DNA from: Paracoccus shandongensis
GTDB lineage: Bacteria; Pseudomonadota; Alphaproteobacteria; Rhodobacterales; Rhodobacteraceae
Length of the DNA stretch: 34,214 bases
Assembly (NCBI RefSeq): GCF_017315735.1
Contig: NZ_JAFLRK010000037.1
Location: forward strand, 1 to 34,214
Direction of reading: 5' to 3'
This document shows, one piece after another, positions 1 through 7,294 of this stretch (positions within the stretch are counted from its first letter, which is position 1; every line of letters begins with the position of its first letter). A program made the position numbers and the translations under genes. The notes below the pieces were generated by a model that had not been told where the DNA came from, searched no databases, and saw only the letters and a list, made by a program, of their open reading frames with translations.

Positions 1-2
1 CG

Positions 3-551
3 GGCGCCGCGGCCGCGACATCCGGCGCGGCGGCGGCGGCGGAACCGGCCGCACCCGAGGCAAGCGACGCGCCCGCCCCGATGGCCGAGGGCGCGACCAC
101 CCTTCCCAACGGCATGGACATCACCCCCGCCGCGCAGGAAAACGGCCGCTGGTACAACGCCGAGGGCATTCCGACCTTCAAGATCGAGAACGGCGTGGTG
201 GATTTCGCGACCTTCAACGGCTTCCGCCGCTATTCCGCCGAATGCCATGTCTGCCACGGTCCCGATGGCGAGGGATCGACCTATGCCCCGGCGCTGAAGG
301 ACTCGGTGCTGCGGATGGATTACTATGACTTCCAGGAGATCGTCGCCTCGGGCAAGCAGGACGTGAACACGGCGGCGAACCTGGTGATGCCGGCGTTCGG
401 GACCAACAAGAACGTCTGGTGCTATGTCGATGACATCTATGTCTATCTGCTGGCGCGGGGCACCGATGAACTGCCGCGCGGCCGCCCGGCGGAACGCGCC
501 GACAAGTCCGATGACTATACGGCGCAGGAAGATTCCTGCATGTCGATGTAA
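3..551 (+). CDS. xoxG: Cytochrome c (XoxG/c-553i type), 5' end missing
   Basis: Periplasmic c-type cytochrome that takes electrons from a PQQ methanol dehydrogenase, probably the lanthanide-dependent XoxF. The frame is open to the left edge, so the start and signal peptide lie outside. The visible protein opens with about 26 Ala/Pro-rich residues, then a cytochrome domain with one haem site CHVCH (bases 243-257) and a likely Met axial ligand in LVMPAFG. Two further cysteines lie near the C-terminus. The gene ends one base before xoxJ begins, and that neighbour supports the XoxG rather than a general cytochrome assignment. xoxF should lie directly upstream, which is inference. An in-frame ATG at 81 is not a credible start because the protein from there has no signal peptide. 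Confidence 0.85.
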   Translation, partial: GAAAATSGAAAAAEPAAPEASDAPAPMAEGATTLPNGMDITPAAQENGRWYNAEGIPTFKIENGVVDFATFNGFRRYSAECHVCHGPDGEGSTYAPALKDSVLRMDYYDFQEIVASGKQDVNTAANLVMPAFGTNKNVWCYVDDIYVYLLARGTDELPRGRPAERADKSDDYTAQEDSCMSM

Positions 552-552
552 G

Positions 553-1365
553 ATGGGCGTGCTTCGCTGGCTGGTGGCCGCACTGGTCCTGGGCGCGGTT
601 CCCGCCGCGGCCCAGGTGGCGGATCTGCGGTCCACCACGCAGTTCCGCGTCTGCGCCGATCCCGCCAACGCGCCGATGTCGTCGCGCGACGGGTCGGGGT
701 TTGAAAACAAGCTGGCCCAGGCCTTTGGCGAATGGCTGGGCCTGCCCGTGACCTATACCTGGTTCCCGTCCGGCATGGGCTTCATCGCCAAGACCCTGCG
801 CGAGGGGAAATGCGACGTGGTCATGGGCTATGCCCAGGGCGACGAGCTGGTGCAGAACACCAACCACTACTACACCTCGGTCTTCGGGATCGTGACCCGC
901 AGGGACAGCGATCTGGCCGCGGTCGACCGCCTGACGGATCCGGCGCTGAAGGGCCATCCCATCGGCGTCGTCGCCGGATCGCCGCCCGCCACGATCATGG
1001 CCCATGCGGGGCTGGCCAAGGACATGCGCGGCGCCGACCTGTTCGTGGACCGCCGCGTCAAGGATCCTGTGGGCGACCTGATCGCGGGCGTCAAGGACGG
1101 CACGCTGGACGCCGCCGTGCTGTGGGGGCCCCTGGCCGGGCCGCGCGTCAAGGACGATCCCGACCTGCAGTTCACGCCGCTGCTGAAGGAAACCGGGGGG
1201 CCCAAGATGTTCTACCGCATCACCATGGGGGTGCGGCTGCCGGAACAGGAATGGAAGCGGCAACTCAACAGCCTGATCCGCCGCCACCAGCCCGAGATCA
1301 ACGCCATCCTGCGCGAAGCGGGCGTGCCCCTGGTCGATGATTACGGCAAGGAGCTGATCCAGTGA
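553..1365 (+). CDS. xoxJ: XoxJ/MxaJ-like periplasmic binding protein of the methanol dehydrogenase system
   Basis: A 270-residue exported protein of the quinoprotein dehydrogenase-associated substrate-binding family (MoxJ/XoxJ). The start at 553 is chosen because it gives a clean signal peptide (hydrophobic LVAALVLGAV, cleavage after AAA) and follows the xoxG stop by one base. The mature part begins with the family-like FRVCADPANAP and GFENKLAQAFGEWL, then a type-2 periplasmic binding fold. Family members sit beside xoxF and xoxG; XoxJ is thought to help activate or mature the dehydrogenase rather than import a solute. The TGA overlaps the GTG of the next gene (GTGA), so the three genes are almost certainly one transcript. 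Confidence 0.88.
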   Translation: MGVLRWLVAALVLGAVPAAAQVADLRSTTQFRVCADPANAPMSSRDGSGFENKLAQAFGEWLGLPVTYTWFPSGMGFIAKTLREGKCDVVMGYAQGDELVQNTNHYYTSVFGIVTRRDSDLAAVDRLTDPALKGHPIGVVAGSPPATIMAHAGLAKDMRGADLFVDRRVKDPVGDLIAGVKDGTLDAAVLWGPLAGPRVKDDPDLQFTPLLKETGGPKMFYRITMGVRLPEQEWKRQLNSLIRRHQPEINAILREAGVPLVDDYGKELIQ

Positions 1366-1892
1366 TCCGCGCGGTCCTGCTGGCGCTGCTGCTGGCGGGG
1401 CCAACCGCCGCCCAGGTGCCCGAACCCGACGCCTATCGCGGCGAGCCTTACCGCGCCCCGGTCCCCGCCACCCTGCAAGGCGCCACGGTGATCGACGGGA
1501 AGCAGGCCATCCGGCTGCATGGCGAAGGCGTGCCCTTCCTGGACGTGCTGCCCCGCAAGCAGCGCCCCGAGGGCCTGCCCGAAGGCACCGTCTGGCGCGA
1601 ACCCCCGCACGAGACGATCCCCGGCGCGGTCTGGCTGTGGGACACGGGTTGGGAAAACCTGGCCCCCGCCGAACAGGCCCGGCTGGAGCGCGGTTTGGCC
1701 GAGGCCACCAAGGGCGATCCCGCCGCGCCGGTGGTGATCTTCTGCCGCGCCGATTGCTGGATGAGCTGGAATGCCGCGCGCCGGGCCGTGGCCTTGGGCT
1801 ATACCGCCGTCCACTGGTTTCCCGGCGGAATCGAGGGCTGGCAGGCCGCGGGCGGCGCGCCGCTGGTCAAGGCGACACCTGCCGCCCCGTGA
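1362..1892 (+). CDS. Rhodanese-like PQQ-catabolism-associated CxxCW-family protein
   Basis: A 176-residue exported protein: signal peptide (LLALLLAGPTAAQ) and a rhodanese-like domain. Near residue 127 it has FCRADCWMSWNAARRA, with cysteines spaced as CxxxCW, which matches the family named PQQ-dependent catabolism-associated CXXCW motif protein. The first cysteine is where rhodaneses carry their active thiol. Its role is unknown; periplasmic sulfur or redox work on the dehydrogenase system is a guess. GTG start overlapping the xoxJ stop by 4 nt. Its last 26 bases (1867-1892) overlap the 3' end of the convergent beta-propeller gene. Confidence 0.85.
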   Translation: MIRAVLLALLLAGPTAAQVPEPDAYRGEPYRAPVPATLQGATVIDGKQAIRLHGEGVPFLDVLPRKQRPEGLPEGTVWREPPHETIPGAVWLWDTGWENLAPAEQARLERGLAEATKGDPAAPVVIFCRADCWMSWNAARRAVALGYTAVHWFPGGIEGWQAAGGAPLVKATPAAP

Positions 1893-2796
1893 ACTGCCCG
1901 AAGGCGCGGGGGCCGGGCGGCATGTCGATTTCCGCCGTGATCTCCAGGCTTTCGGCGTCGATCAGGACCAGCGTGTCCGAATCCCAGTTGGCGACCGCCA
2001 GCGCCTTGCCGTCGGGCAGGGGGCTGATGCCCTCGGGATAATCGCCGATGGGAACCTCGGCCAGGACGGCCAGCGTGGCGGGGTCGAAGACCGTCAGCGT
2101 GCCCGCATACTGGTTGGTGACAAAGCCGCGCCCGCCCGCGAAGGCCACGGCATAGGGATGGCTGCCGGTCGGCACCTGCCCCGTCAGCCTGCCCGCGGCC
2201 GGGTCGATCACGGATACCCTGTCGCCCTGCACATCCGCCGTCCAGAACCGCCCGTCGTGGAAGGTGATGCCGAAGGGATGCGCGCCCGCCGTTTTCACGC
2301 GGTGCAGCAGCGCCCCGGTTCCCGCGTCGAAGATGCTGACCCCATCACCGTCACGATCCGCCGTCGCCACCATGCGCCCGTCATCGCTGACCGCCACTCC
2401 GGCAGGGGCAGCGCCGGTCGGCACGGCCCAGACCTGTTTCAGGTCCGGGTCCAGGCGCAGCAGCCGCGCCCCGAACCAGTCGGTCACGAACAGCCCGCCC
2501 CCCGGTGCCACGGCCAGCCCGAAGGCGCCCTCGCCCAGGGCACTGCTGTCGGTCACGCGGCCCGCCTCGTCCAGAACGACAAGCTGGCCGGTATCCGCCG
2601 CGATCACATAGGCGCGCCCCGCCGCCGGATCATAGGCCACCGGCGCGGGCTTGCCCCCGACCGGCGTCTGCGCCAGCACAAGCCCCGTTGCGGTATCGAC
2701 CAGCGTGACCATCTCGGCGTTCTGGCTGGTCACAAAGGCCAAATCCCCCGCCAAGGCGGGGGAGGCCAGCATCAGCGCCAGCGCGGCAAGCCTCAC
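1867..2796 (-). CDS. Exported YncE/YVTN-type beta-propeller protein
   Basis: A 309-residue periplasmic protein of repeated beta-propeller blades (AFVTSQNAEMVTLVDTATG, VATADRDGDGVSIFDAGTG, FVTNQYAGTLTVFDPATL), about 40 residues apart, which fits a seven-bladed propeller. GTG start at 2796, chosen because it immediately precedes a signal peptide (VRLAALALMLASPALA) and overlaps the TGA of the upstream mxaD-like gene by 4 nt, implying translational coupling. No catalytic motif is visible. Such propellers often accompany PQQ enzymes, but no substrate can be read from the sequence. It is related in fold to the propeller at 4709-5668 but clearly divergent from it. The 3' end overlaps the convergent CxxxCW gene by 26 bases. 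Confidence 0.82.
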   Translation of the reverse strand: MRLAALALMLASPALAGDLAFVTSQNAEMVTLVDTATGLVLAQTPVGGKPAPVAYDPAAGRAYVIAADTGQLVVLDEAGRVTDSSALGEGAFGLAVAPGGGLFVTDWFGARLLRLDPDLKQVWAVPTGAAPAGVAVSDDGRMVATADRDGDGVSIFDAGTGALLHRVKTAGAHPFGITFHDGRFWTADVQGDRVSVIDPAAGRLTGQVPTGSHPYAVAFAGGRGFVTNQYAGTLTVFDPATLAVLAEVPIGDYPEGISPLPDGKALAVANWDSDTLVLIDAESLEITAEIDMPPGPRAFGQFTGRQVSP

Positions 2797-3350
2797 TCGG
2801 CCTTGCCGAAGCGTTCGGCCAAGGCATCGAGGCCCGCCTGATAGACGCCGTTCACCGCCGCCATCGCGGCATCGTCGTTCAGGTTGGCGGGGGGATCGTT
2901 GTTGGGATAGCCGCGATAGAAGCCACCCTTCCAGGTGACCTCGGCCTTGCCGTCCTTGTCCTTGACCTGCAGGGTCGAGGAATAGTTCGTCACCGGCAGC
3001 ACCTCGACCGCGACATCGGTGATCATGTACTTGTATTGCCGCTTTTCGGGGTCGATCGACATCAACTGTTCGGTGATGGTCGGATCGCCGCTGTCCGCCT
3101 TGAGGTGCAGGACGCGGGTCGACTCCTCGGGGACATCGGCGGGCGCGCCCTCGGGCGTCATTTCGGTGCGGGCAACGGCGGGGTGCCAGCTCATGTCGTC
3201 GAACCGGCCGATGACCTGCCACACCTCGTCGGGGGTGGCGTCCAGAACGACGGTCTGTTCGGTCTTCAGCCGCGCCGGTCCATGCGCATGGGCCCCCATG
3301 GCGAAGGCCAGCGTCGCGGCGACGGCCAGGCCCAGCATCCTGTGCATCAT
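2793..3350 (-). CDS. mxaD: MxaD-like SRPBCC periplasmic protein
   Basis: A 185-residue exported protein: signal peptide (MLGLAVAATLAFAMGAHA) and an SRPBCC (START-like) domain beginning TVVLDATPDEVWQVIGRFDDMSWHP. The LPVTNYSSTLQV stretch and the C-terminal FYRGYPNNDPP block resemble MxaD proteins of methylotrophs as I recall them. MxaD is reported to aid electron transfer between methanol dehydrogenase and its cytochrome. The start at 3350 is preceded by AAGGGGAA at good spacing; an earlier in-frame ATG at 3473 would destroy the signal peptide. It leads a two-gene leftward operon with the propeller and is divergent from the lut-like operon. The family call is firm; the symbol rests on similarity and context. 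Confidence 0.78.
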   Translation of the reverse strand: MMHRMLGLAVAATLAFAMGAHAHGPARLKTEQTVVLDATPDEVWQVIGRFDDMSWHPAVARTEMTPEGAPADVPEESTRVLHLKADSGDPTITEQLMSIDPEKRQYKYMITDVAVEVLPVTNYSSTLQVKDKDGKAEVTWKGGFYRGYPNNDPPANLNDDAAMAAVNGVYQAGLDALAERFGKAE

Positions 3351-3512
3351 CTGCGGTATTCCCCTTGCAATTGCAGGACCGACCATGCGCCTGGCCGTGC
3401 CTTGCGTCCATAAGACCTTTGACTGATCCAAATCTTCCCGATGGCGGCGGGAACATAAACCGTCTTGTTTCAAGGCCCCCGACGACCCAACATGCGGCCA
3501 GGGAGACGCAAA
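3351..3512. promoter_or_regulatory. Divergent control region between mxaD-like and lut-like operons
   Basis: A 162-bp gap between two operons reading apart, so both promoters must lie here. Visible elements are a perfect 10-bp palindrome TGCAATTGCA at 3366-3375, just upstream of the mxaD-like ribosome site, and an imperfect inverted repeat TTTGACTGATCCAAA at 3418-3432. GGGAG at 3501-3505 is the ribosome site of the rightward gene. I find no convincing sigma-70 -35/-10 pair for either direction. Confidence 0.4.
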
Positions 3513-4700
3513 ATGTTCAAGGGAATCATGGGACTTCTGGCCGGTGCCTGCGCGCTGGCCGGGCCTGTCATGGGCCAGCAGCCCGAGACGCAGCAGGTCC
3601 GCGCCGCCGTGCTGCGTGTGGACGAAACCCGCCTGCCGCCGATTTCCCGGCTGGATCTGCCGCCCGCCGACCTGGGCTTTGCCGGCGCGCGGCTGGCGAT
3701 CGAGGACAACGACACCACCGGCCGCTTCATGGGCCAGGATTTCGAGGCGGTCGAGGTGACGGCCACCCCTGAAACGGCGGCGGCCGAGATGGACAAGATC
3801 ATCGCGGGCGGCATCCAGTTCGTCGTGGTGCTGGCCGATGACGCTACCACGCTGGCCCTAGCCGACCAGGCGGGCGACCGGGCCATGCTGCTGAACGCGC
3901 GGGCCCGGGGCGACACCCTGCGCGGGGCCGATTGCCGCTTCAACACCATCCATGTCGCGCCCAGCCATGCCATGCTGACGGACGCGCTGGCGCAGTTCCT
4001 GATGTGGAAGAACTGGCCCGACTGGCTTCTGGTCCATGGCAGCCACCCCGACGACCAGGCCCTGGCCGCCGCCTGGCGCCGGTCCGCGGCCAAGTTCGGC
4101 GCGACCATCGTCGAGGAGCGCGTCTTCACCGATACCGGCGGCGCGCGGGCCACCGATTCGGGTCATGTGCAGGTGCAGGCCCAGATGCCGGTCTTCACGC
4201 AACGCGCGCCCGATTACGACGTGCTGATCGCCGCCGACGAAAGCGACATCTTCGCCCCCTATCTGCCCTATCTGACCTGGGATCCGCGCCCCGTGGCCGG
4301 TTCCGCCGGTCTGGTGCCGCGCAGCTGGCACCCGGCGATGGAGGCCTGGGGCGGCACGCAATACCAGAACCGCTTCGAGCGCATGGCCAACCGCCCGATC
4401 CGCGAGGAGGATTACCAGGCCTGGCTCGCGCTGCGCATCGTGGGCGAGGCCGCGACGCGGACCCGGTCGGCGGACCCGGCGGAGTTGCGCCAGTTCATCC
4501 TGTCCGACCAGTTCGACGTGGCGGGCTTCAAGGGGCAAAAGCTGACGGTGCGGGACTGGGACCACCAGGTCCGCCAGCCGATCCTGCTGACGACGGGGGT
4601 GCTGACCACCTCGGTCAGTCCGCAGGACCAGTATCTGCACCAGACCAGTGCGCTCGATACCCTGGGCATCGACCGCCCCGAAACCGAATGTTCATTTTGA
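3513..4700 (+). CDS. lutA: Periplasmic binding protein of a PQQ/lanthanide-associated ABC transporter (LutA-like)
   Basis: A 395-residue exported protein with a type-1 periplasmic binding (Leu/Ile/Val-receptor-like) fold, of the family described as ABC transporter substrate-binding protein, PQQ-dependent alcohol dehydrogenase system. The start at 3513 follows GGGAG by 7 bases and yields a signal peptide ending near VMGQ; an ATG at 3465 would add a non-signal tail. Repeating Asp/Glu-rich surface segments are present but no metal site is obvious. First gene of a seven-gene operon whose order equals lutABCDEFG of Methylorubrum extorquens, where LutA, E and F take lanthanides into the cytoplasm. 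The lanthanide role is inferred from family, order and the neighbouring xoxG/xoxJ; import of PQQ or an alcohol-related solute is the alternative. Confidence 0.8.
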   Translation: MFKGIMGLLAGACALAGPVMGQQPETQQVRAAVLRVDETRLPPISRLDLPPADLGFAGARLAIEDNDTTGRFMGQDFEAVEVTATPETAAAEMDKIIAGGIQFVVVLADDATTLALADQAGDRAMLLNARARGDTLRGADCRFNTIHVAPSHAMLTDALAQFLMWKNWPDWLLVHGSHPDDQALAAAWRRSAAKFGATIVEERVFTDTGGARATDSGHVQVQAQMPVFTQRAPDYDVLIAADESDIFAPYLPYLTWDPRPVAGSAGLVPRSWHPAMEAWGGTQYQNRFERMANRPIREEDYQAWLALRIVGEAATRTRSADPAELRQFILSDQFDVAGFKGQKLTVRDWDHQVRQPILLTTGVLTTSVSPQDQYLHQTSALDTLGIDRPETECSF

Positions 4701-4708
4701 GAGGTTCC

Positions 4709-5668
4709 ATGAGGCATCTTCTGACCCTCGCCGCCGTGCTGGCGGCCGAACCCGCGCTGGCCAACCGCGTCTTCGTCACCAACGAAAAGGGCAATGACGT
4801 GACCGTCCTGGACAGCGAGACGCTGGAGGTCATCGGCACCTATCCGGTCGGCAACCGCCCGCGCGGCATCACCATATCGCCTGACGGAACCGAGCTTTAC
4901 GTCTGTGCCTCCGACGACAACCTGGTGCGCGTCTTCGACCCGGACACCATGGAGGAGATGCACACCCTGCCGTCCGGTCCCGACCCGGAACTGTTCGTGC
5001 TGCACCCGTCGGGCAATCCGCTTTATGTCGCGAACGAGGATGACAACCTTGTCACCGTGGTCGATGTGAAGACCAAGCAGGTGCTGGCCGAGATCCCCGT
5101 GGGGGTCGAGCCCGAGGGCATGGGCGTCAGCCCCGATGGCAAGATCGTCATCAACACCTCGGAAACGACCAACATGGCGCATTTCATCGACACCGACACG
5201 TATCAGATCGTCGCCAACGTGCTGGTGGACAGCCGTCCCCGTTTCGCCGAATACAACCACGACGGCACGAAACTGTATGTCAGCGCGGAAATCGGCGGCA
5301 CGGTCAGCGTGATCGACCCGGCCACGCAAGCGATCATCGACAAGATCACCTTCGAGGTTCCGGGCGTCCTGCCCGAGGCGATCCAGCCGGTCGGCGTGCG
5401 GGTGACGAGTGACGGGAAAAAGGTCTTCGTGGCGCTCGGGCCGTCGAACCGGGTGGCGGTGATCGACGGCGAGACGGACGAGGTCAAGGACTATCTGCTG
5501 GTGGGCCAGCGCGTCTGGCAGATGGCCTTCACGCCGGACGAGAAATACCTGTTCACCACCAACGGCAATTCCAACGACGTGTCGGTGATCGACGTGGCCG
5601 CCGAAAAGGTCGTGAAATCCGTCCCCGTGGGCCAGCAGCCCTGGGGCGTCGTGGTCGCGCCGAACTGA
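4709..5668 (+). CDS. lutB: PQQ-catabolism-associated YVTN beta-propeller protein (LutB position)
   Basis: A 319-residue exported protein: short signal peptide (LLTLAAVLAAEPALA) and then YVTN-type blades for its whole length (VFVTNEKGNDVTVLDSETL, LYVANEDDNLVTVVDVKTK, LFTTNGNSNDVSVIDVAAE), consistent with a seven-bladed propeller. It matches the PQQ-dependent catabolism-associated beta-propeller family. Blades are Asp/Asn-rich (SPDGTELYV and similar), which could suit cation binding, but this is not shown. The start at 4709 is supported by GAGAGG overlapping the lutA stop and by the signal peptide. It is second in the operon, 8 bases after lutA. The symbol is by position and family; the propeller call itself is firm. 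Confidence 0.78.
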   Translation: MRHLLTLAAVLAAEPALANRVFVTNEKGNDVTVLDSETLEVIGTYPVGNRPRGITISPDGTELYVCASDDNLVRVFDPDTMEEMHTLPSGPDPELFVLHPSGNPLYVANEDDNLVTVVDVKTKQVLAEIPVGVEPEGMGVSPDGKIVINTSETTNMAHFIDTDTYQIVANVLVDSRPRFAEYNHDGTKLYVSAEIGGTVSVIDPATQAIIDKITFEVPGVLPEAIQPVGVRVTSDGKKVFVALGPSNRVAVIDGETDEVKDYLLVGQRVWQMAFTPDEKYLFTTNGNSNDVSVIDVAAEKVVKSVPVGQQPWGVVVAPN

Positions 5669-5703
5669 CGCGGCCCCATCCATCCATTGAAGAAGGAAAT
5701 CCC

Positions 5704-6267
5704 ATGACCCGTTTGCTGACCGTTCTGATGATCATGGCCGGCTTGACCGTTCCCGCCGCGGCCCAGGATGCCGCGACCCCCGCCGAAGGAACTGCGGCGA
5801 CCGAGGCCGCCCCTGAGCCTGCTGCGGCCGAGGAGGAGGAAGGCGAGGAGGAGGAAGAAGGCGCGGCCGCCACCACCTATGACGCCAAGGGCAAGTTCGA
5901 CTATGGCTTTTCCGGCATCATGGCCCGCGACAACCGCACCGATCTGGCGCCGCTGACGCTGGCCTCGGGCAAGCCGGTCGCGGGCGGGGAATACACGCTG
6001 AAATCGGGCGGCTTCTACCGCATCGCCATCAACGCCGACGGCAGCCAGGAACTCGCGCTGTCGGGCGGCGACTTCTTCCGCGCCATCTGGATCAACGAGA
6101 TCGTCATCAACGACATCGAGATCCGCCCCATGGGCGTGCACAGCATCGAATTCGACAATGCGGGCACGGCGGTGATCAGCTTCATTGCGGTCACGCCGGG
6201 ACGCTATACACTGTCGGTGCCCGGATCCTCGGGCGAAAGCCAGCAGGCCGTGTTCACCATCCAGTAA
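5704..6267 (+). CDS. Exported protein with Glu-rich linker, unknown function (LutC position)
   Basis: 187 residues: signal peptide (residues 1-20, ending PAAA), an Ala/Pro/Glu low-complexity linker with nine glutamates among residues 43-52, and then a globular domain of about 130 residues rich in beta strands (YTLKSGGFYRIAIN, GRYTLSVPG), possibly immunoglobulin- or cupredoxin-like. No catalytic motif or Cys/His metal site is seen. AAGGAA precedes the ATG. It lies 35 bases after the propeller and 11 before the next gene, so it belongs to the operon. The position corresponds to the third gene of the lut cluster. Trivalent metal binding by the acidic run is a hypothesis only. Confidence 0.75.
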   Translation: MTRLLTVLMIMAGLTVPAAAQDAATPAEGTAATEAAPEPAAAEEEEGEEEEEGAAATTYDAKGKFDYGFSGIMARDNRTDLAPLTLASGKPVAGGEYTLKSGGFYRIAINADGSQELALSGGDFFRAIWINEIVINDIEIRPMGVHSIEFDNAGTAVISFIAVTPGRYTLSVPGSSGESQQAVFTIQ

Positions 6268-6278
6268 GGGAAAACATC

Positions 6279-6536
6279 ATGCTGAAATCGATTCTCGGGG
6301 CCGCGCTTGTCGCCATGGCCGTGACCCCGGCCTTGGCCCAGGACGACGAAAAGGCCTCTGACCAGGACTTGGCCAGTGTGACCGAAGCCATTGCCAGGAT
6401 CGGCTGCCAGCCGGGACCGGAAGGGGTCGAAAAGGAACGCGCCGACCTTTACGAGGTGGACGATGCCCAATGCGAAATCGGCCAATACGACATCAAGCTG
6501 TCCGGCGATTTCCACCATCACCAGCATGACCCTTGA
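6279..6536 (+). CDS. Small exported PepSY-like protein with His-rich tail (LutD position)
   Basis: 85 residues: signal peptide (1-20, ending ALA) and a 65-residue mature part. The YEVDDAQCEIGQYDIKLSGDF segment resembles the strand part of PepSY-type domains; the match is by eye and tentative. Two cysteines (43 and 65) could form a disulfide. The protein ends in HHHQHDP, an unusual His/Asp tail that might bind metal. GGGAAAA precedes the ATG by a few bases. The stop overlaps the TTG start of the ABC ATPase gene. A PepSY protein called lanpepsy from Methylobacillus binds lanthanides, which makes this worth testing, but nothing here proves it. Confidence 0.7.
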   Translation: MLKSILGAALVAMAVTPALAQDDEKASDQDLASVTEAIARIGCQPGPEGVEKERADLYEVDDAQCEIGQYDIKLSGDFHHHQHDP

Positions 6537-7294
6537 CTGACCGGGCCTTGGGGGCGGGCGATCCGTCTCCATCCACGGACGCGCTGCGCATCACCGGGCT
6601 GTCGCACCGCTTCGGCAGCGTTTCCGCGCTGTCGGACGTGTCGCTGAGTGTGCCGCGCGGCAGCTTCACCGCGCTGCTGGGCGTGAACGGGGCGGGCAAG
6701 ACCACGCTGTTCTCGCTGGTGACGCGGCTTTACAGCAACGTGTCCGGCACGATCGAGGTCGCCGGATACGATGTCCGCCGCCAGCCCGCGCAGGCCATGG
6801 CCCGGCTGGGCGTGGTGTTTCAAAGCCGGGCGCTGGATGCCGACCTGACGGTGGCGCAGAACCTGGCCTATCACGCGGCGCTGCACGGGATCGGGCGCCG
6901 CGCCGCGCGGGATCGCATCGGCCATGTGCTGGCCCAGGTGGATCTGGAAAGCCGGGCAGGCGACCGGGTGTCGGCGCTGTCGGGCGGCCAGCAACGCCGG
7001 GCGGAAATCGCCCGCGCCCTGATCCACCGCCCCGACCTCTTGCTTCTGGACGAGGCGACGGTGGGCCTTGACGTGAAATCACGGGCCGAGGTGCTGGCCC
7101 TGACCCGCCGCCTGATCGCCTCGGAAGGGGTCTCGGCGCTCTGGGCCACGCATATCATGGACGAGATCGGGCCCGACGACGACCTGGTGATCCTGCACAA
7201 GGGCCGCGTGTTGCAGGCGGGCAGGGCGGCATCCATCGCCGGGCCATCGGGGCTGACGCAGACCTTCCTGTCGCTGACCGGGGCAGCCGCATGA
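6533..7294 (+). CDS. lutE: ABC transporter ATP-binding protein, PQQ/lanthanide-associated (LutE-like)
   Basis: 253-residue cytoplasmic ATPase with every ABC motif: Walker A GVNGAGKT (50-57), Q-loop Gln97, signature LSGGQQRR (149-156), Walker B LLLLDE (169-174) and switch His207. It belongs to the family annotated as the ATP-binding subunit of the PQQ-dependent alcohol dehydrogenase ABC system. The start is a rare TTG at 6533 forming a TTGA overlap with the previous stop; no ribosome site precedes it, so translation is probably coupled. Its stop overlaps the permease start (ATGA). It pairs with the next gene to energise transport of the LutA-bound ligand, here inferred to be lanthanide. Confidence 0.85.
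   Translation: MTDRALGAGDPSPSTDALRITGLSHRFGSVSALSDVSLSVPRGSFTALLGVNGAGKTTLFSLVTRLYSNVSGTIEVAGYDVRRQPAQAMARLGVVFQSRALDADLTVAQNLAYHAALHGIGRRAARDRIGHVLAQVDLESRAGDRVSALSGGQQRRAEIARALIHRPDLLLLDEATVGLDVKSRAEVLALTRRLIASEGVSALWATHIMDEIGPDDDLVILHKGRVLQAGRAASIAGPSGLTQTFLSLTGAAA

Noticed and set aside
3418..3432. FNR/CRP-like site TTTGACTGATCCAAA
   Set aside because: The arms match only partly and the spacing does not fit TTGAT-N4-ATCAA; kept only as a remark in the control-region entry.
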